Source: Terriglobia bacterium (lineage in GTDB: Bacteria; Acidobacteriota; Terriglobia; Terriglobales; Acidobacteriaceae). From it: a stretch of DNA of 64,000 nt. The stretch is from positions 124,001-188,000 of the forward strand of contig JAIQFC010000002.1 in NCBI GenBank assembly GCA_020073465.1, read 5' to 3'. Under the pieces are notes generated by a model that ran no database searches, was not told the origin of the DNA, and worked only from the letters and a program-made list of their open reading frames with translations. Shown piece after piece: positions 43,891-52,415 of this stretch. Made by a program: the position numbers and the translations under genes. Position 1 is the first letter of the stretch. Every line of letters begins with the position of its first letter.

Positions 43891-45951
43891 ATGCGCATTC
43901 GGTGGAGCATTGTCTGCCTTGCTGTCTTAATCTCCCTGGGAACTTCTGCTTTGGTCGCGAAGCGGGACGCTGTGGCGGCTTCGCCGCAAGCGGCGCCTGC
44001 CACTAAGAGCGCCAGCGCGGCGACGAACCCTGCGGGGGCGCTTTCCATCCCTGATACCACCTTGGCCATCAACTCTCCGACGCCGATGTCGCAGCGCGTC
44101 GTCCACTACGAGATCGATGCCAAATACGACGCAGCCAAGCACACGGTCGATGCGACCGAGGTTCTCACCTACCACAACCTGACAGGGCAGGCGCTCGACC
44201 ACTTTCCGTTCCATCTATATCTCAATAGCTTTCAGCCGAAGGCGACGTGGGTGCGAGAGGCGAAGCTCATCGGCAACCGTGATACTTCCTACGCGAAGTG
44301 GGAAGACAAGCAGTACGGGGCGGAAGAAATCAAGAGTTTTGAGGTAGTGGGGCAGGGTGATCTGACCAAGGACTTGCAATTCATCCAGCCAGATGATGGA
44401 AACAAAGATGACAAGTCCGTAGTGGAGGTACATGTTCCGAAGCCGATCGCGCCGGGCGCATACGTGCAGTTCAAGATTGCCTTCCACGATCAACTGCCGG
44501 AAACGCAGGCGCGCACGGGATGGAAGCGTGATTTCGTCCTGGGTGGACAGTGGTTTCCCAAGGTTGGCGTGTGGTGGCAGGGGGCATGGAATTGTCACCA
44601 GTTCCACGCCACGACGGAGTTCTTTGCTGACTTTGGCGTATACGACGTCAAGCTGACGGTGCCGCAGTTCGAAGTGGTGGGCGCGAGCGGGGTGAAGGTT
44701 GCGGAGGTGAACAATCCAGACAACACGAAGACCCTGACTTATCACGGCGATGACATCCACGATTTCGCTTGGACGGTGAGCCCGCGCTACAAGGTCAAAG
44801 ACGATGGAGTGTTCCAGGGACAAATGGGCCCGGTGAAGTTGCAGATCATGATGCAACCGGCCCACTGGAGCCAGGTGGAGCGGCACGAAAAGATCTTGAA
44901 AGAAACGCTCGACCACTTTGAGCGGTGGTATGGGCCGTATCCTTACAAGACGCTCACGCTGGTCGATCCTGAGCCGGATTCAGCGGCGGGCGGCATGGAA
45001 TATCCCACGTTCATTACCGGGGGGACGAGTTGGTTTGCGCCGGAGGGCGTGCTGCTTCCCGAATTGGTGGTAGAACACGAATTCGGTCATCAGTATTGGT
45101 ACGGCATGGTGGCAACCAACGAATTCGAAGATGCCTGGCTGGACGAGGGCATCAACAGTTACACGGAAGTCAAGGTGATGGATTCGATTTTCAGTCCCGA
45201 CACGTCCATCTTCAACCAAGACGGTGTGACGGTCGGGGAGCGCGAGTTACAGAGGGTGAGCTATATCGGCGCAGCTGACCTCGATCCCATGGCGCAGAAG
45301 GCGTACGACTACTACAGTTTCAACTCTTATGGCGGGATCACCTACGGCAAGACCGCGAGCGTGCTGCTGACGCTGGAGAGCATCGTCGGGGCAGACACGA
45401 TGCAGAAGGCGATGCACACCTATTTCATGAAGTATCGCTTCACCCATCCCACCAAGGAAGATTTTCTGAAGACCGTTGAAGAGGTTTCCGGGAAAGACCT
45501 GCGCTGGTACTTCAACCAGGCCGTGTACGGGTCGGCTGTGCTGGACTACGAGGTGAGTAAGGTCAATTCCTTCCCGGTGAACTGGTATGAGGACGCGAAG
45601 AAGGGCGGACCGAAGAAGGACGACAAGAATACGGTCTACCGGTCGGCGATTTGGCTGCACCGCAAGGGAGAGTTCGTGATGCCGGTAGAAGTGGAGATCG
45701 TGTTTGATAACGGCGAAAAGGTGCGCGAGCATTGGGACGGGCAGAGCCGGTGGACCAAATTCGGGTACGAGAAGAAGGCGAAGGTTGTGTCTGCGGAGAT
45801 TGATCCCGACCACAAGATCCACATCGACCGCAACAACTTCAATAACAGCCACGTGGTCGAGGGCAACGGGAAGCCGGCGCGCAAGCTGGCGAACTACTGG
45901 CTGTTTCTGACCCAGTGGGCGGGCCAGGCGCTGGCGTGGTGGGGAGTATAG
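43891..45951 (+). CDS. Exported M1 family metallopeptidase
   Basis: 686-residue protein with an N-terminal hydrophobic signal or anchor (about 6-22). The zinc site is complete: HEFGH (396-400) followed 18 residues later by Glu in WLDEG (419), plus the upstream GGMEYPTFITGG substrate-binding motif. The beta domain before it and the alpha domain after it fit the M1 (aminopeptidase N/leukotriene A4 hydrolase) fold. Export implies digestion of peptides outside the cytoplasm. A GAGG site lies 8 bases before the ATG. Two hydrophobic residues-rich segments at the C-terminus (LANYWLFLTQWAGQALAWWG) may form a second anchor. Confidence 0.92.
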   Translation: MRIRWSIVCLAVLISLGTSALVAKRDAVAASPQAAPATKSASAATNPAGALSIPDTTLAINSPTPMSQRVVHYEIDAKYDAAKHTVDATEVLTYHNLTGQALDHFPFHLYLNSFQPKATWVREAKLIGNRDTSYAKWEDKQYGAEEIKSFEVVGQGDLTKDLQFIQPDDGNKDDKSVVEVHVPKPIAPGAYVQFKIAFHDQLPETQARTGWKRDFVLGGQWFPKVGVWWQGAWNCHQFHATTEFFADFGVYDVKLTVPQFEVVGASGVKVAEVNNPDNTKTLTYHGDDIHDFAWTVSPRYKVKDDGVFQGQMGPVKLQIMMQPAHWSQVERHEKILKETLDHFERWYGPYPYKTLTLVDPEPDSAAGGMEYPTFITGGTSWFAPEGVLLPELVVEHEFGHQYWYGMVATNEFEDAWLDEGINSYTEVKVMDSIFSPDTSIFNQDGVTVGERELQRVSYIGAADLDPMAQKAYDYYSFNSYGGITYGKTASVLLTLESIVGADTMQKAMHTYFMKYRFTHPTKEDFLKTVEEVSGKDLRWYFNQAVYGSAVLDYEVSKVNSFPVNWYEDAKKGGPKKDDKNTVYRSAIWLHRKGEFVMPVEVEIVFDNGEKVREHWDGQSRWTKFGYEKKAKVVSAEIDPDHKIHIDRNNFNNSHVVEGNGKPARKLANYWLFLTQWAGQALAWWGV

Positions 45952-45955
45952 AGCG

Positions 45956-45982
45956 GGCTTCGGGCGTCGGCTTTCGGGCGTC
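45956..45982. repeat. Short tandem GGCTTTCGGGCGTC repeat
   Basis: Two adjacent copies, GGCTTCGGGCGTC and GGCTTTCGGGCGTC, directly after the M1 peptidase stop codon. The core resembles the GGGCTTCGG arms at 48.5 kb, so it may be a decayed intergenic element. Confidence 0.6.
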
Positions 45983-46036
45983 AGTGGTCAGCGCTGTTAA
46001 GGCGCAGGGTAAGCGCTAAGGAACGAGGCAGAGACG

Positions 46037-46987
46037 ATGGCAGAGAATCGAGGTTTGCTGAGCACCGGTCTGGGCATGGTGGGGCGCAACAAGCGCTACA
46101 TCCTCTGGTTTTACTTGCTGAACCTGACCTTGGCGGAGTTCGGCGTGGCCGCATTCCGCAATCAGGCACACGCCATCCTGGATCACAGCTTGGAATCAAG
46201 TCGGCTGGTGCACAGCTTTGACTTGTCTGTGCTCATCGAGATGTTCGCGCGGCCGGAGTTTGGCCCGACGATGGCGTCGACCATGCCGGCGCTGTATTTT
46301 GTAACGCTGTTCTTTGTGGCGGCCGCACTGTTTCTACCCGGTGTGTTTCAGGGATATGCATCGACCTACCGGCTGCCGCGGGAGGATTTCTTCAGGGCCT
46401 GTGGGCGGAACTTGTGGCGGTTCATCCGGCTGATGATTGTGGCTGGCATCGTGATGGGAATTCTGGCGGGCGCACTGTTCAGTATCCAGGGAGCGCTGGT
46501 GAAGAAGGCCGGAGACAGCACGAACGAACTATTGGGGTTCGAAGTGCAGATGGCATGCCTGGCCGTGATTTTCGTGGTGATGACGACGCTGCGCATCTGG
46601 TTCGACTTGGCCGAGGCGGACGTGGTGTTGAGCGATCAGCGGGCCGTGCGCAAGTCGATTGGCGCGGGGTTCCGGCATACGTTCCGCGGCTTAGGGCGGT
46701 TGCTGGGGAGTTATCTGGTGATTGCGATCGTGGGGGCGATTGTACTGGTGGGCGGACTCTGGGTCTGGATGAGATTTGTTCCGCCGGACAACTTGTTGCG
46801 GGCATTTGTGGTGAGCCAGTTGACGCTGCTGTTGTTGCTAATTCCGCGCTTCTGGCAGCGTGGCGTTGCCGTGGCGTATTACCAGCGGAAGATGTTGGTG
46901 CCGGTGGTTGCGCTGCAACCGGTTCCGGTTGAGCCGGTGCCTTCGCCCGCGAGTCCGGCAGTGCCACCACCGGTGCCAGGCTCCTAA
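46037..46987 (+). CDS. Integral membrane protein of unknown function
   Basis: 316-residue protein with five or six predicted membrane helices, at about 19-37 (YILWFYLLNLTLAEFGVA), 82-105, 137-160, 174-195, 232-255 and 262-280. A proline/valine-rich tail ends the protein. Homology is not obvious; the layout resembles DUF-type multi-pass proteins of the Acidobacteria. An Arg/Lys-poor periplasmic segment and a GNKRYI start suggest an inner-membrane protein. It is the second gene of a possible two-gene unit with the M1 peptidase gene 85 bases upstream. Confidence 0.78.
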   Translation: MAENRGLLSTGLGMVGRNKRYILWFYLLNLTLAEFGVAAFRNQAHAILDHSLESSRLVHSFDLSVLIEMFARPEFGPTMASTMPALYFVTLFFVAAALFLPGVFQGYASTYRLPREDFFRACGRNLWRFIRLMIVAGIVMGILAGALFSIQGALVKKAGDSTNELLGFEVQMACLAVIFVVMTTLRIWFDLAEADVVLSDQRAVRKSIGAGFRHTFRGLGRLLGSYLVIAIVGAIVLVGGLWVWMRFVPPDNLLRAFVVSQLTLLLLLIPRFWQRGVAVAYYQRKMLVPVVALQPVPVEPVPSPASPAVPPPVPGS

Positions 46988-46999
46988 GAGGATTCGCAA

Positions 47000-47308
47000 T
47001 CAGAGCAGAACAATCGTGATGCCCTGATTCCGGCGGCCGAGGTCAGGGTCGTTCCGCAAATCGCGGCGAGATTGCAGCAACTGCCAGGTTTGGTCGTTGG
47101 ATTTCGACCAGTCTTCTCCGAAGATACAAAGGCGGATCTCGCCGTTCTCCTGCATTTCATGCAACCGCTTCTGAATAGCGACGCGAATGTCTCCTCCGGC
47201 GCCGCTGGAACCGTAGCCGTGGACCAGTTTCAGGATCGGCAATTCCTCCCGGCGGGCGAGCGTCAGCTCGCGATCCAGGCGCTGCAATGCCGTCTGGACT
47301 GTGGGCAT
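47000..47308 (-). CDS. Smr-domain protein, N-terminus uncertain
   Basis: 102-residue protein matching the Smr (small MutS-related) fold: TALQRLDRELTLARREELP, the glycine loop KLVHGYGSSGAGGDIRVAI with the GxGxG nucleic-acid motif, and a basic end. Smr domains nick or bind nucleic acid. The frame remains open upstream of the first ATG and encodes KSINLKAD, the expected first beta strand of the domain, so the ATG at 47308 (AAGG ribosome site) truncates the fold; no other ATG, GTG or TTG lies in that frame upstream. A non-AUG start or local sequence change is possible. It is convergent with the membrane-protein gene at 46.0 kb. Confidence 0.65.
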   Translation of the reverse strand: MPTVQTALQRLDRELTLARREELPILKLVHGYGSSGAGGDIRVAIQKRLHEMQENGEIRLCIFGEDWSKSNDQTWQLLQSRRDLRNDPDLGRRNQGITIVLL

Positions 47309-47372
47309 GTCCGCCTTGAGGTTGATCGATTTGATGAAGCGCCTCTGCCGGCGTTGCTGGCGCCATGATTTG

Positions 47373-47388
47373 CGACTTATGTCGCAGA
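47373..47388. repeat. Inverted repeat upstream of the Smr gene
   Basis: TGCGAC (47373-47378) and GTCGCA (47383-47388) flank a TTAT loop, a perfect 6-bp dyad. It lies between the pseudogene terminator and the Smr gene, and would suit an operator. Confidence 0.45.
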
Positions 47389-47391
47389 TAG

Positions 47392-47424
47392 AACAAAGGG
47401 TTTCCGTTCTCGCGGAAACCCTAT
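47392..47424 (-). terminator. Terminator behind smpB and the pseudogene
   Basis: Minus-strand AGGGTTTCCG (47424-47415) pairs perfectly with CGGAAACCCT (47408-47399) around a six-base loop and is followed by TTGTTCT. It ends minus-strand transcription coming from smpB, so the Smr gene must have its own promoter. Confidence 0.8.
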
Positions 47425-47463
47425 CTTGCTTGCCTGCTTTTCGTGCGGCCTCTTTCGTGCAGT

Positions 47464-47911
47464 CTACGGAACTGTGAGGGTGGCGGTCTGCATCTGACGA
47501 TGGTCCCGATGAAGACCCAGGACGGGCTGTGGGCGTTGGCGGCGTAGTAGAGGTCCAGAGAATCCGCCGAGCCGGTGCTCCAGGCCCAGACCGTTGTTGT
47601 GACCGTTGCCGTGTTGCCGTGGGTCAACGGCCCGCCGTTAGTGGAAGCCCACCACAATGCGATCGTTGGACTCGTCGGAGTAGAAGGTTCCCAAGGTCCC
47701 ATCCGCGCAGGAACCATTGATGGTGTTGGGTTGATTGGGCTTGGCGCCGCCTGACATAGTGTCCTTGCCGAGCAACAGAGACGGGCCTGAGTCGCAGGAC
47801 GACCCCACGGTTGCGCGCTTCGGCGCCCTGAGCGTTGAGTCGAACACTGCAGTTTGCGCTCCTCCGGATGTTGTTACCGTCAGAGCTATGGTGGCGTTCT
47901 GAGCCCCGAGC
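47464..47911 (-). pseudogene. Decayed C-terminal fragment of a secreted protein
   Basis: Directly behind smpB lies a reading frame starting GAQNATIALTVTTSGGAQTA with the segment FDSTLRAPKRATVGSSCDSG, then GSCADGTLGTFYSDESNDRIVV. One base later, in another frame, it continues ASTNGGPLTHGNTATVTTTV, WAWSTGSADSLDLYYAANAH and WVFIGTIV. It then shifts again to end QTATLTVP followed by TAG. These pieces match, in order, the C-terminal domain of secreted (often peptidase-linked) proteins from myxobacteria and similar soil bacteria, with two frameshifts and no N-terminus. The 5-prime end is cut at the smpB stop codon. Confidence 0.7.
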
Positions 47912-48442
47912 CTATTCGCGCTTGCGGCCGCGCGATATGGCCTCTCTTGCTTCCTTGTCTGCCGTGCGGCGGCGTTCCGTCTCCCGCTTGTCCCACAGCT
48001 GCTTGCCTTTCGCCAGCGCTAGCTCAACCTTCACTCTGCCGTTCTTGAAGTACATCCGCGTGGGGATGAGGGTCAGGCCCTTCTGCTGGGTCTTGCCGAT
48101 CAGCTTGCGGATTTCTTCGCGGTGCATGAGCAGCTTGCGGGTGCGCAGAGGGGCATGGTTGTGAATGTTGCCGTGCTCGTACGGGCCGATGTGCGCGTTG
48201 AGGAGCCAGAGCTCACCGTCTTTGACCAGGCCGTAGGAGTCCTTGAGGGCGGCCAGCCCGTTGCGGACTGATTTGACCTCGGTTCCGGTGAGAACGACCC
48301 CACACTCAAATTTTTCCAGCAAGAAGTAGTTATGTGAAGCGATCCTATTGACGGCGGCGTCTCTCTGTCCGGCAGCGGTAGGGTCGCGGCGCGGGGATTT
48401 CTCAGGGTTGGGTTTAGTCTGGTGCGTGGACTGGCGGGCCAT
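47912..48442 (-). CDS. smpB: SsrA-binding protein SmpB
   Basis: 176-residue RNA-binding protein of the trans-translation system. The OB-fold core carries the signatures RIASHNYFLLEKFECGVVL, GTEVKSVRNG, LKDSYGLVKDGELWLLNAHI and LMHREEIRKLIGK. The basic C-terminal tail (WDKRETERRRTADKEAREAI) enters the decoding centre of stalled ribosomes. An N-terminal extension of about 30 residues is present, longer than usual. It delivers tmRNA to the ribosome; no tmRNA gene was found in this window. Confidence 0.94.
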   Translation of the reverse strand: MARQSTHQTKPNPEKSPRRDPTAAGQRDAAVNRIASHNYFLLEKFECGVVLTGTEVKSVRNGLAALKDSYGLVKDGELWLLNAHIGPYEHGNIHNHAPLRTRKLLMHREEIRKLIGKTQQKGLTLIPTRMYFKNGRVKVELALAKGKQLWDKRETERRRTADKEAREAISRGRKRE

Positions 48443-48478
48443 AGCTTGGGTTCGGCTTCATCTTAGCAGCTGGAACCT

Positions 48479-48646
48479 AGGCCTCCGGGCTTTGGCTATC
48501 GGGCTTCGGCAAATGCGAACGCAGTGGCCTTCCGGCTGAATAGATTTGTTTGGATCGATCCCGGGTGGTTGCGACAGAGGGTGAGGGAAAAGAACGGCTA
48601 GGGCTTGGCCCAAGCCCGAAGCCCGACCGCCGAAGCCCGCCTCCGC
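48479..48646. repeat. Spaced inverted repeats of a GGGCTTCGG core
   Basis: GGGCTTTGGCTATCGGGCTTCGGC-like text at 48485-48510 faces CCCGAAGCCCGACCGCCGAAGCCCGCC at 48614-48641, about 100 bases away. Together they occupy most of the 412-base gap between smpB and the secretin gene. The GAAGCCC core also occurs at 2877-2932 and, inverted, at 45956-45982. No tmRNA or other RNA gene is visible in this gap. Confidence 0.5.
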
Positions 48647-48713
48647 TGCAGGGGCTAAGACCAAAGAGTGTAAATGCCTCCAGTACAAGCACATCGGAGG
48701 CAGGGAAGTGCGA

Positions 48714-48722
48714 TGCTATAAT
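48714..48722 (+). promoter_or_regulatory. Extended -10 promoter of the secretin/pseudopilin operon
   Basis: TGC followed by a perfect TATAAT (48717-48722) matches an extended -10 element, which can work with a poor -35 (tcggag at 17 bases). It lies 132 bases before the secretin ATG and leaves a leader of about 125 bases. Confidence 0.55.
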
Positions 48723-48854
48723 CGCGGCAACAAGCATTCTTCCGGGTATTGCGGAGGTTTTCCGGTCTGGTAAAGACTGTTTTCCCATGGTCCGCAAGGG
48801 AAATGGCTTGTCTCCCCGAGGTTCGGTGAAGACTGCTCGAAAGAGGATTGGTGA

Positions 48855-51173
48855 ATGAGACGTCTGATGCGTCCGGCGGTTCTGCTTTTGCTGGTCGCGG
48901 TTGTGACCCTGCCTGCCGCTGCCGATAAAGCGAAAGACCTGTTCAACAAGGGCCAGGACGCCGAGGCTCGCCAGAACTATGAGGCTGCCTACGAGTTCTA
49001 TAAACAGGCCTACGACCTCAAACCACGCGATCTACGCTACCGGGCATCGTTCGAGCGGACGCGTTTCGAAGCAGCATCCGTGGTCGTGCATCGCGGTCAG
49101 AAGCTGCGGGAAGAGGGCAAGCTGGACGAGGCAGTCGCCGAGTTTCGGAAGGCGCTGGCAATCGATTCATCCCTGTACATCGCGCAGCAGGAATTGAAGC
49201 GCACGCTGCAGCAGATCAACGACATCAAGAATCCTCCGCCACAGGCAGCGGGCCCTCCCAGCAGCCTGGAGCGCAAGATTCGGGAGGCAGCCGGGCCTGT
49301 TGAACTTGCTCCCATCTCCAACATTCCCATCACTACGAAGCAGACCGAGGACTCCAAAGTCATCTACCAGATCATCGGCCAGCTGGCCGGAATCAACGTG
49401 CTGTTTGATCCGGACTACACCTCGCGGCGGATCAAGGTTGAGTTGAATGGCGTGACGCTGGAAGAGGCGCTTCAGATTATTGCGCTCGAGTCGAAGACTT
49501 TTTGGCGTCCAGTGACACCGAACACAATTTTTGTGGCGCAGGACAACCCGGCGAAGCGCAAGGAGCTGGAGCAGAGTGTCCTCAAGACTTTCTATCTCTC
49601 GAACCTCTCACAGCCGACTGAGTTGCAGGACGTGGTGAACGCGATTCGCGCCGTGCTTGACGTGCAGCGCGTGCAGCAGTTGCTCTCCCAGAATGCGCTG
49701 GTGGTGCGCGGAACGCCGGACCAGATCGCGCTCGCCGAAAAGCTGGTAGACGACCTTGATAAGGCCCGTCCCGAAGTGGTGATCGACATCGCGGTCATGC
49801 AGGTGAGCAAGGACAGGTCGCGCACTTTGGGCCTGAATCCGCCGACGAGCGCGACGGTGACTCTGCAAAGCAATATCAACAACACAACCAGCACGACAAC
49901 ACCAACCGGCACACCCTCAACACCGACAACCTCGACGAATGGCCTGAATCTGAACACGCTGGGGAATCTAAACGCCACTGATTTCCAGGTCACGATTCCG
50001 TCGGCCAATCTGTCGGCGGTGATGGGCGACAGCGAGACCAAGCTGATTCAGAATCCGCAGATTCGCGCGCTCGACGGGCAGAAGGCGACGGTCAAGATCG
50101 GCGATCGCGTGCCGGTAGCGACCGGATCGTTCCAGCCGGGCATCGGTGGCGTGGGCATCAATCCCCTGGTCAACACGCAGTTTCAGTATCTGGATGTCGG
50201 TGTGAACATCGACATCACGCCGCACGTGCACGCAGGCCGGGAAGTCACGCTGAAGATTTCTATGGATATCTCCTCGGTGACTGGCAATTCCAGCATCGGC
50301 GGCATCAACCAGCCCATCATTGGACAGCGCAAGATCGAGCACGAAATCCGGCTGAAAGACGGAGAAGCCAACCTGCTGGGCGGTTTCCTGGAAAACCGCG
50401 AGACCCGATCTCTGAGCGGCATCCCCGGGCTGGCGCAGGTGCCGATCCTGAAGTACCTGTTCGGGCAGACCAGCACTGATCACGCGGAAAATGAGATTGT
50501 CTTTGCCATCGTCCCGCACATCATCCGGGGCACGGACGTGAATGAGATCAACCAGCGTCCCATTGATATTGGAACTTCGACCACGATCGGATTGCGGCAT
50601 GTGAGCAGGCCCGCAGTTCCGGCGAGCACCCCGGCGGCGACGCCGGCACCCGTGAGTCCGGCTCCAGCCAACCAGCCGCCCGCAGGCCAGGCTCCGCCCG
50701 TCCAGCCGTTGACGAATCCGGGCGGGCAAGCTGCCCCCAGCGCCGCTGCCCAGGGTGGCACGCCAAGCTTCTTGTTTGACCCGGCCACGATCACGGCGGC
50801 CAAGGGCAATACGTTTGTGGTGAACCTGCTGATCTCTGGCGCACAGAACGTCTATTCCGTACCCGTACAGATGAACTACGATCCGGCGCGACTTCAGTTG
50901 GTGAATGTATCGAACGGCGGTTTCCTGTCGCAGGATGGGCAAGCGGTGGCGTTGGTGCATCGCGAAGATGAGGCGACGGGAACGTTGCAGGTTACGGCCA
51001 CGCGGCCGCCGGGGGCGGGTGGAGTCTCCGGGCAGGGAACCGTGGTCACCATTACTTTCCAGGCGAAGACGAACGGTCAGACGCCCTTGACCATTACGCG
51101 AGGCGGGGCGCGCGATCCCGGTCTGCAGGCCATTACTGTGAACGGGGCGCAAGCGTCGGTGACCGTCCAATAG
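48855..51173 (+). CDS. Secretin (GspD/PilQ-like) with TPR start and cohesin end
   Basis: 772-residue exported protein. A signal peptide (VLLLLVAVVTLPAAA) is followed by a TPR region (about 24-115), a secretin/TonB short N-terminal domain (about 160-215, INVLFDPDYTSRRIKVELNG), an N1-type domain, and the secretin core (about 370-545) with LDGQKATVKIGDRVPVATG and GEANLLGGFLENRETRSLSG. After a Pro/Ala-rich linker (580-625) comes a C-terminal cohesin-like domain (FLFDPATITAAKGNTFVVNL, then VNLLISGAQNVYSVPVQMNY). Secretins form the outer-membrane ring of type II secretion or type IV pili. The fused cohesin is unusual outside Acidobacteria-like lineages. Confidence 0.9.
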   Translation: MRRLMRPAVLLLLVAVVTLPAAADKAKDLFNKGQDAEARQNYEAAYEFYKQAYDLKPRDLRYRASFERTRFEAASVVVHRGQKLREEGKLDEAVAEFRKALAIDSSLYIAQQELKRTLQQINDIKNPPPQAAGPPSSLERKIREAAGPVELAPISNIPITTKQTEDSKVIYQIIGQLAGINVLFDPDYTSRRIKVELNGVTLEEALQIIALESKTFWRPVTPNTIFVAQDNPAKRKELEQSVLKTFYLSNLSQPTELQDVVNAIRAVLDVQRVQQLLSQNALVVRGTPDQIALAEKLVDDLDKARPEVVIDIAVMQVSKDRSRTLGLNPPTSATVTLQSNINNTTSTTTPTGTPSTPTTSTNGLNLNTLGNLNATDFQVTIPSANLSAVMGDSETKLIQNPQIRALDGQKATVKIGDRVPVATGSFQPGIGGVGINPLVNTQFQYLDVGVNIDITPHVHAGREVTLKISMDISSVTGNSSIGGINQPIIGQRKIEHEIRLKDGEANLLGGFLENRETRSLSGIPGLAQVPILKYLFGQTSTDHAENEIVFAIVPHIIRGTDVNEINQRPIDIGTSTTIGLRHVSRPAVPASTPAATPAPVSPAPANQPPAGQAPPVQPLTNPGGQAAPSAAAQGGTPSFLFDPATITAAKGNTFVVNLLISGAQNVYSVPVQMNYDPARLQLVNVSNGGFLSQDGQAVALVHREDEATGTLQVTATRPPGAGGVSGQGTVVTITFQAKTNGQTPLTITRGGARDPGLQAITVNGAQASVTVQ

Positions 51174-51216
51174 GAGCATCTCCTCCAGATCCGGAGCTGA
51201 ACAAGACGAAGCGATC

Positions 51217-51696
51217 ATGAACCTGTCCAGGTTCCATCACGGGCGGAGCGCAAAGCCCGAGCGGGGTTTTACGCTCCTGGAGTTGGTCATCGCCACGGTG
51301 ATCCTCTCGATTCTTACCATGATGGCGGTTCCGCTGCTGAAGGTGACCGTCAAGCGCGAGAGGGAAAAGGAGTTGCGGCAGGCCTTGTGGGAGATGCGCG
51401 ACGCCATCGATCGCTACAAGGATGCCGCCGACCGGGGCGCGTTCCAGACGAAGGTGGACTCGCAGAACTATCCGCCGGATCTCGAGACTCTGGTCAAGGG
51501 TGTGGATGTGCAGGGAAAGAAAGTGCGGTTTCTGCGCAGAATTCCCATCGACCCGATGACCAAGACCACAGAGTGGGGACTGCGGTCGATGCAGGACGAT
51601 CCTGATTCCGACTCCTGGGGCGGACAGAACGTCTTCGATGTCTACACCAAGTCGCTGGGTGAGGGACTCGACGGGACGAAGTATAAGGACTGGTAG
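51217..51696 (+). CDS. Type II secretion pseudopilin (GspG-like)
   Basis: 159-residue prepilin with the type IV pilin cleavage and methylation site ERGFTLLELV at about 17-26 (leader peptidase cuts after Gly; Glu at +5). The hydrophobic spine ATVILSILTMMAVPLL follows. The C-terminal part contains PPDLETLVKGVDVQG and DPMTKTTEWG, as in GspG major pseudopilins. It lies 43 bases after the secretin gene, and its stop directly abuts the next start. It likely helps build the secretion pseudopilus. Confidence 0.9.
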   Translation: MNLSRFHHGRSAKPERGFTLLELVIATVILSILTMMAVPLLKVTVKREREKELRQALWEMRDAIDRYKDAADRGAFQTKVDSQNYPPDLETLVKGVDVQGKKVRFLRRIPIDPMTKTTEWGLRSMQDDPDSDSWGGQNVFDVYTKSLGEGLDGTKYKDW

Positions 51697-52167
51697 ATGG
51701 GGCGGGGCGTGAAAAAAACGTGGTTCAACTCGGGAGTTCGTGAGCTCGACTGCTGCAGGTGTCGAGGATGGCGGTCAGCGAAACGTCTCGACCACGGATT
51801 CACCTTGCTGGAGTTGATGATCGTGATCAGCATCATTCTGATCCTGATGTCGATTGCGATCCCGGTTTACAACCACTCGGTCATCCGCGCACGGGAATCC
51901 GTACTGCGCCAGGACCTGTTCACGCTGCGCTCCGTGATTGACCAATATACGCTCGACAAGCAGAAGGCGCCGCAATCTCTGGAAGACCTGCTGCAGGCGG
52001 GCTACATCAAGCAGATCCCCAAGGATCCAATGACGAACGAGGCTAACTGGGAAGTTGTGCAGGAGGACCTGCTGCAGGCGGTGGACCAGCAAGAGCCCGG
52101 CATCAGCGATGTGCACTCGGCCTCGACTGCTACTGCAAGCGACGGCACGGCATATTCGACCTGGTAG
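51697..52167 (+). CDS. Type II secretion pseudopilin
   Basis: 156-residue prepilin-like protein. An unusually long leader of about 33 residues precedes the cleavage site HGFTLLELMIVISIILILMS (Gly at about 34). The soluble part has the GspG-like ending YIKQIPKDPMTNEANWEVVQ. The ATG follows the upstream stop codon without a gap, so expression is coupled to the first pseudopilin. If a later start is used the leader would be shorter, but no ATG or GTG is better placed. Confidence 0.87.
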   Translation: MGRGVKKTWFNSGVRELDCCRCRGWRSAKRLDHGFTLLELMIVISIILILMSIAIPVYNHSVIRARESVLRQDLFTLRSVIDQYTLDKQKAPQSLEDLLQAGYIKQIPKDPMTNEANWEVVQEDLLQAVDQQEPGISDVHSASTATASDGTAYSTW

Positions 52168-52223
52168 TCGCCTGAGCCACTCGTGATCCTTTCGTAGGCT
52201 CAGTTCCGAGAAAAGTGCAGAGA

Positions 52224-52265
52224 CACAAAAGCCCGGATCCGAGGGTGAGCACGCGGACCCGGGCT
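52224..52265 (-). terminator. Terminator between the pseudopilin genes and the cytochrome gene
   Basis: AGCCCGGATCCG (52230-52241) pairs with CGGACCCGGGCT (52254-52265) with one mismatch and a 12-base loop. On the minus strand the stem is followed by TTTTGTGT, so it best ends the minus-strand cytochrome c gene; it may slow plus-strand transcription from the pseudopilins too. Confidence 0.65.
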
Positions 52266-52415
52266 GGCTGTTCCTGTCAGGCGCGAACCGAAGAGGGGTT
52301 GTCCGGCTGTCTGGCTGTGGGCCAGAGCACCAGGGAGCGGATCACTCACCCTCGCGTGTGAGCAGCGGCCGGCGGTTGCCGCGCCGCGCAGGTTCGCGCC
52401 GAGGAACAGCGATGC

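Noticed and set aside
48443..48854. Possible tmRNA gene next to smpB
   Set aside because: No tmRNA-like ends or tag reading frame are visible; the gap is filled by GGGCTTCGG inverted repeats and a -10 element.
49968..51218. Long open frame antisense to the secretin gene
   Set aside because: It is a GC-driven shadow of the secretin, without domain features; similar antisense frames over the GCS2-type, M29, pepA and response regulator genes were rejected for the same reason.
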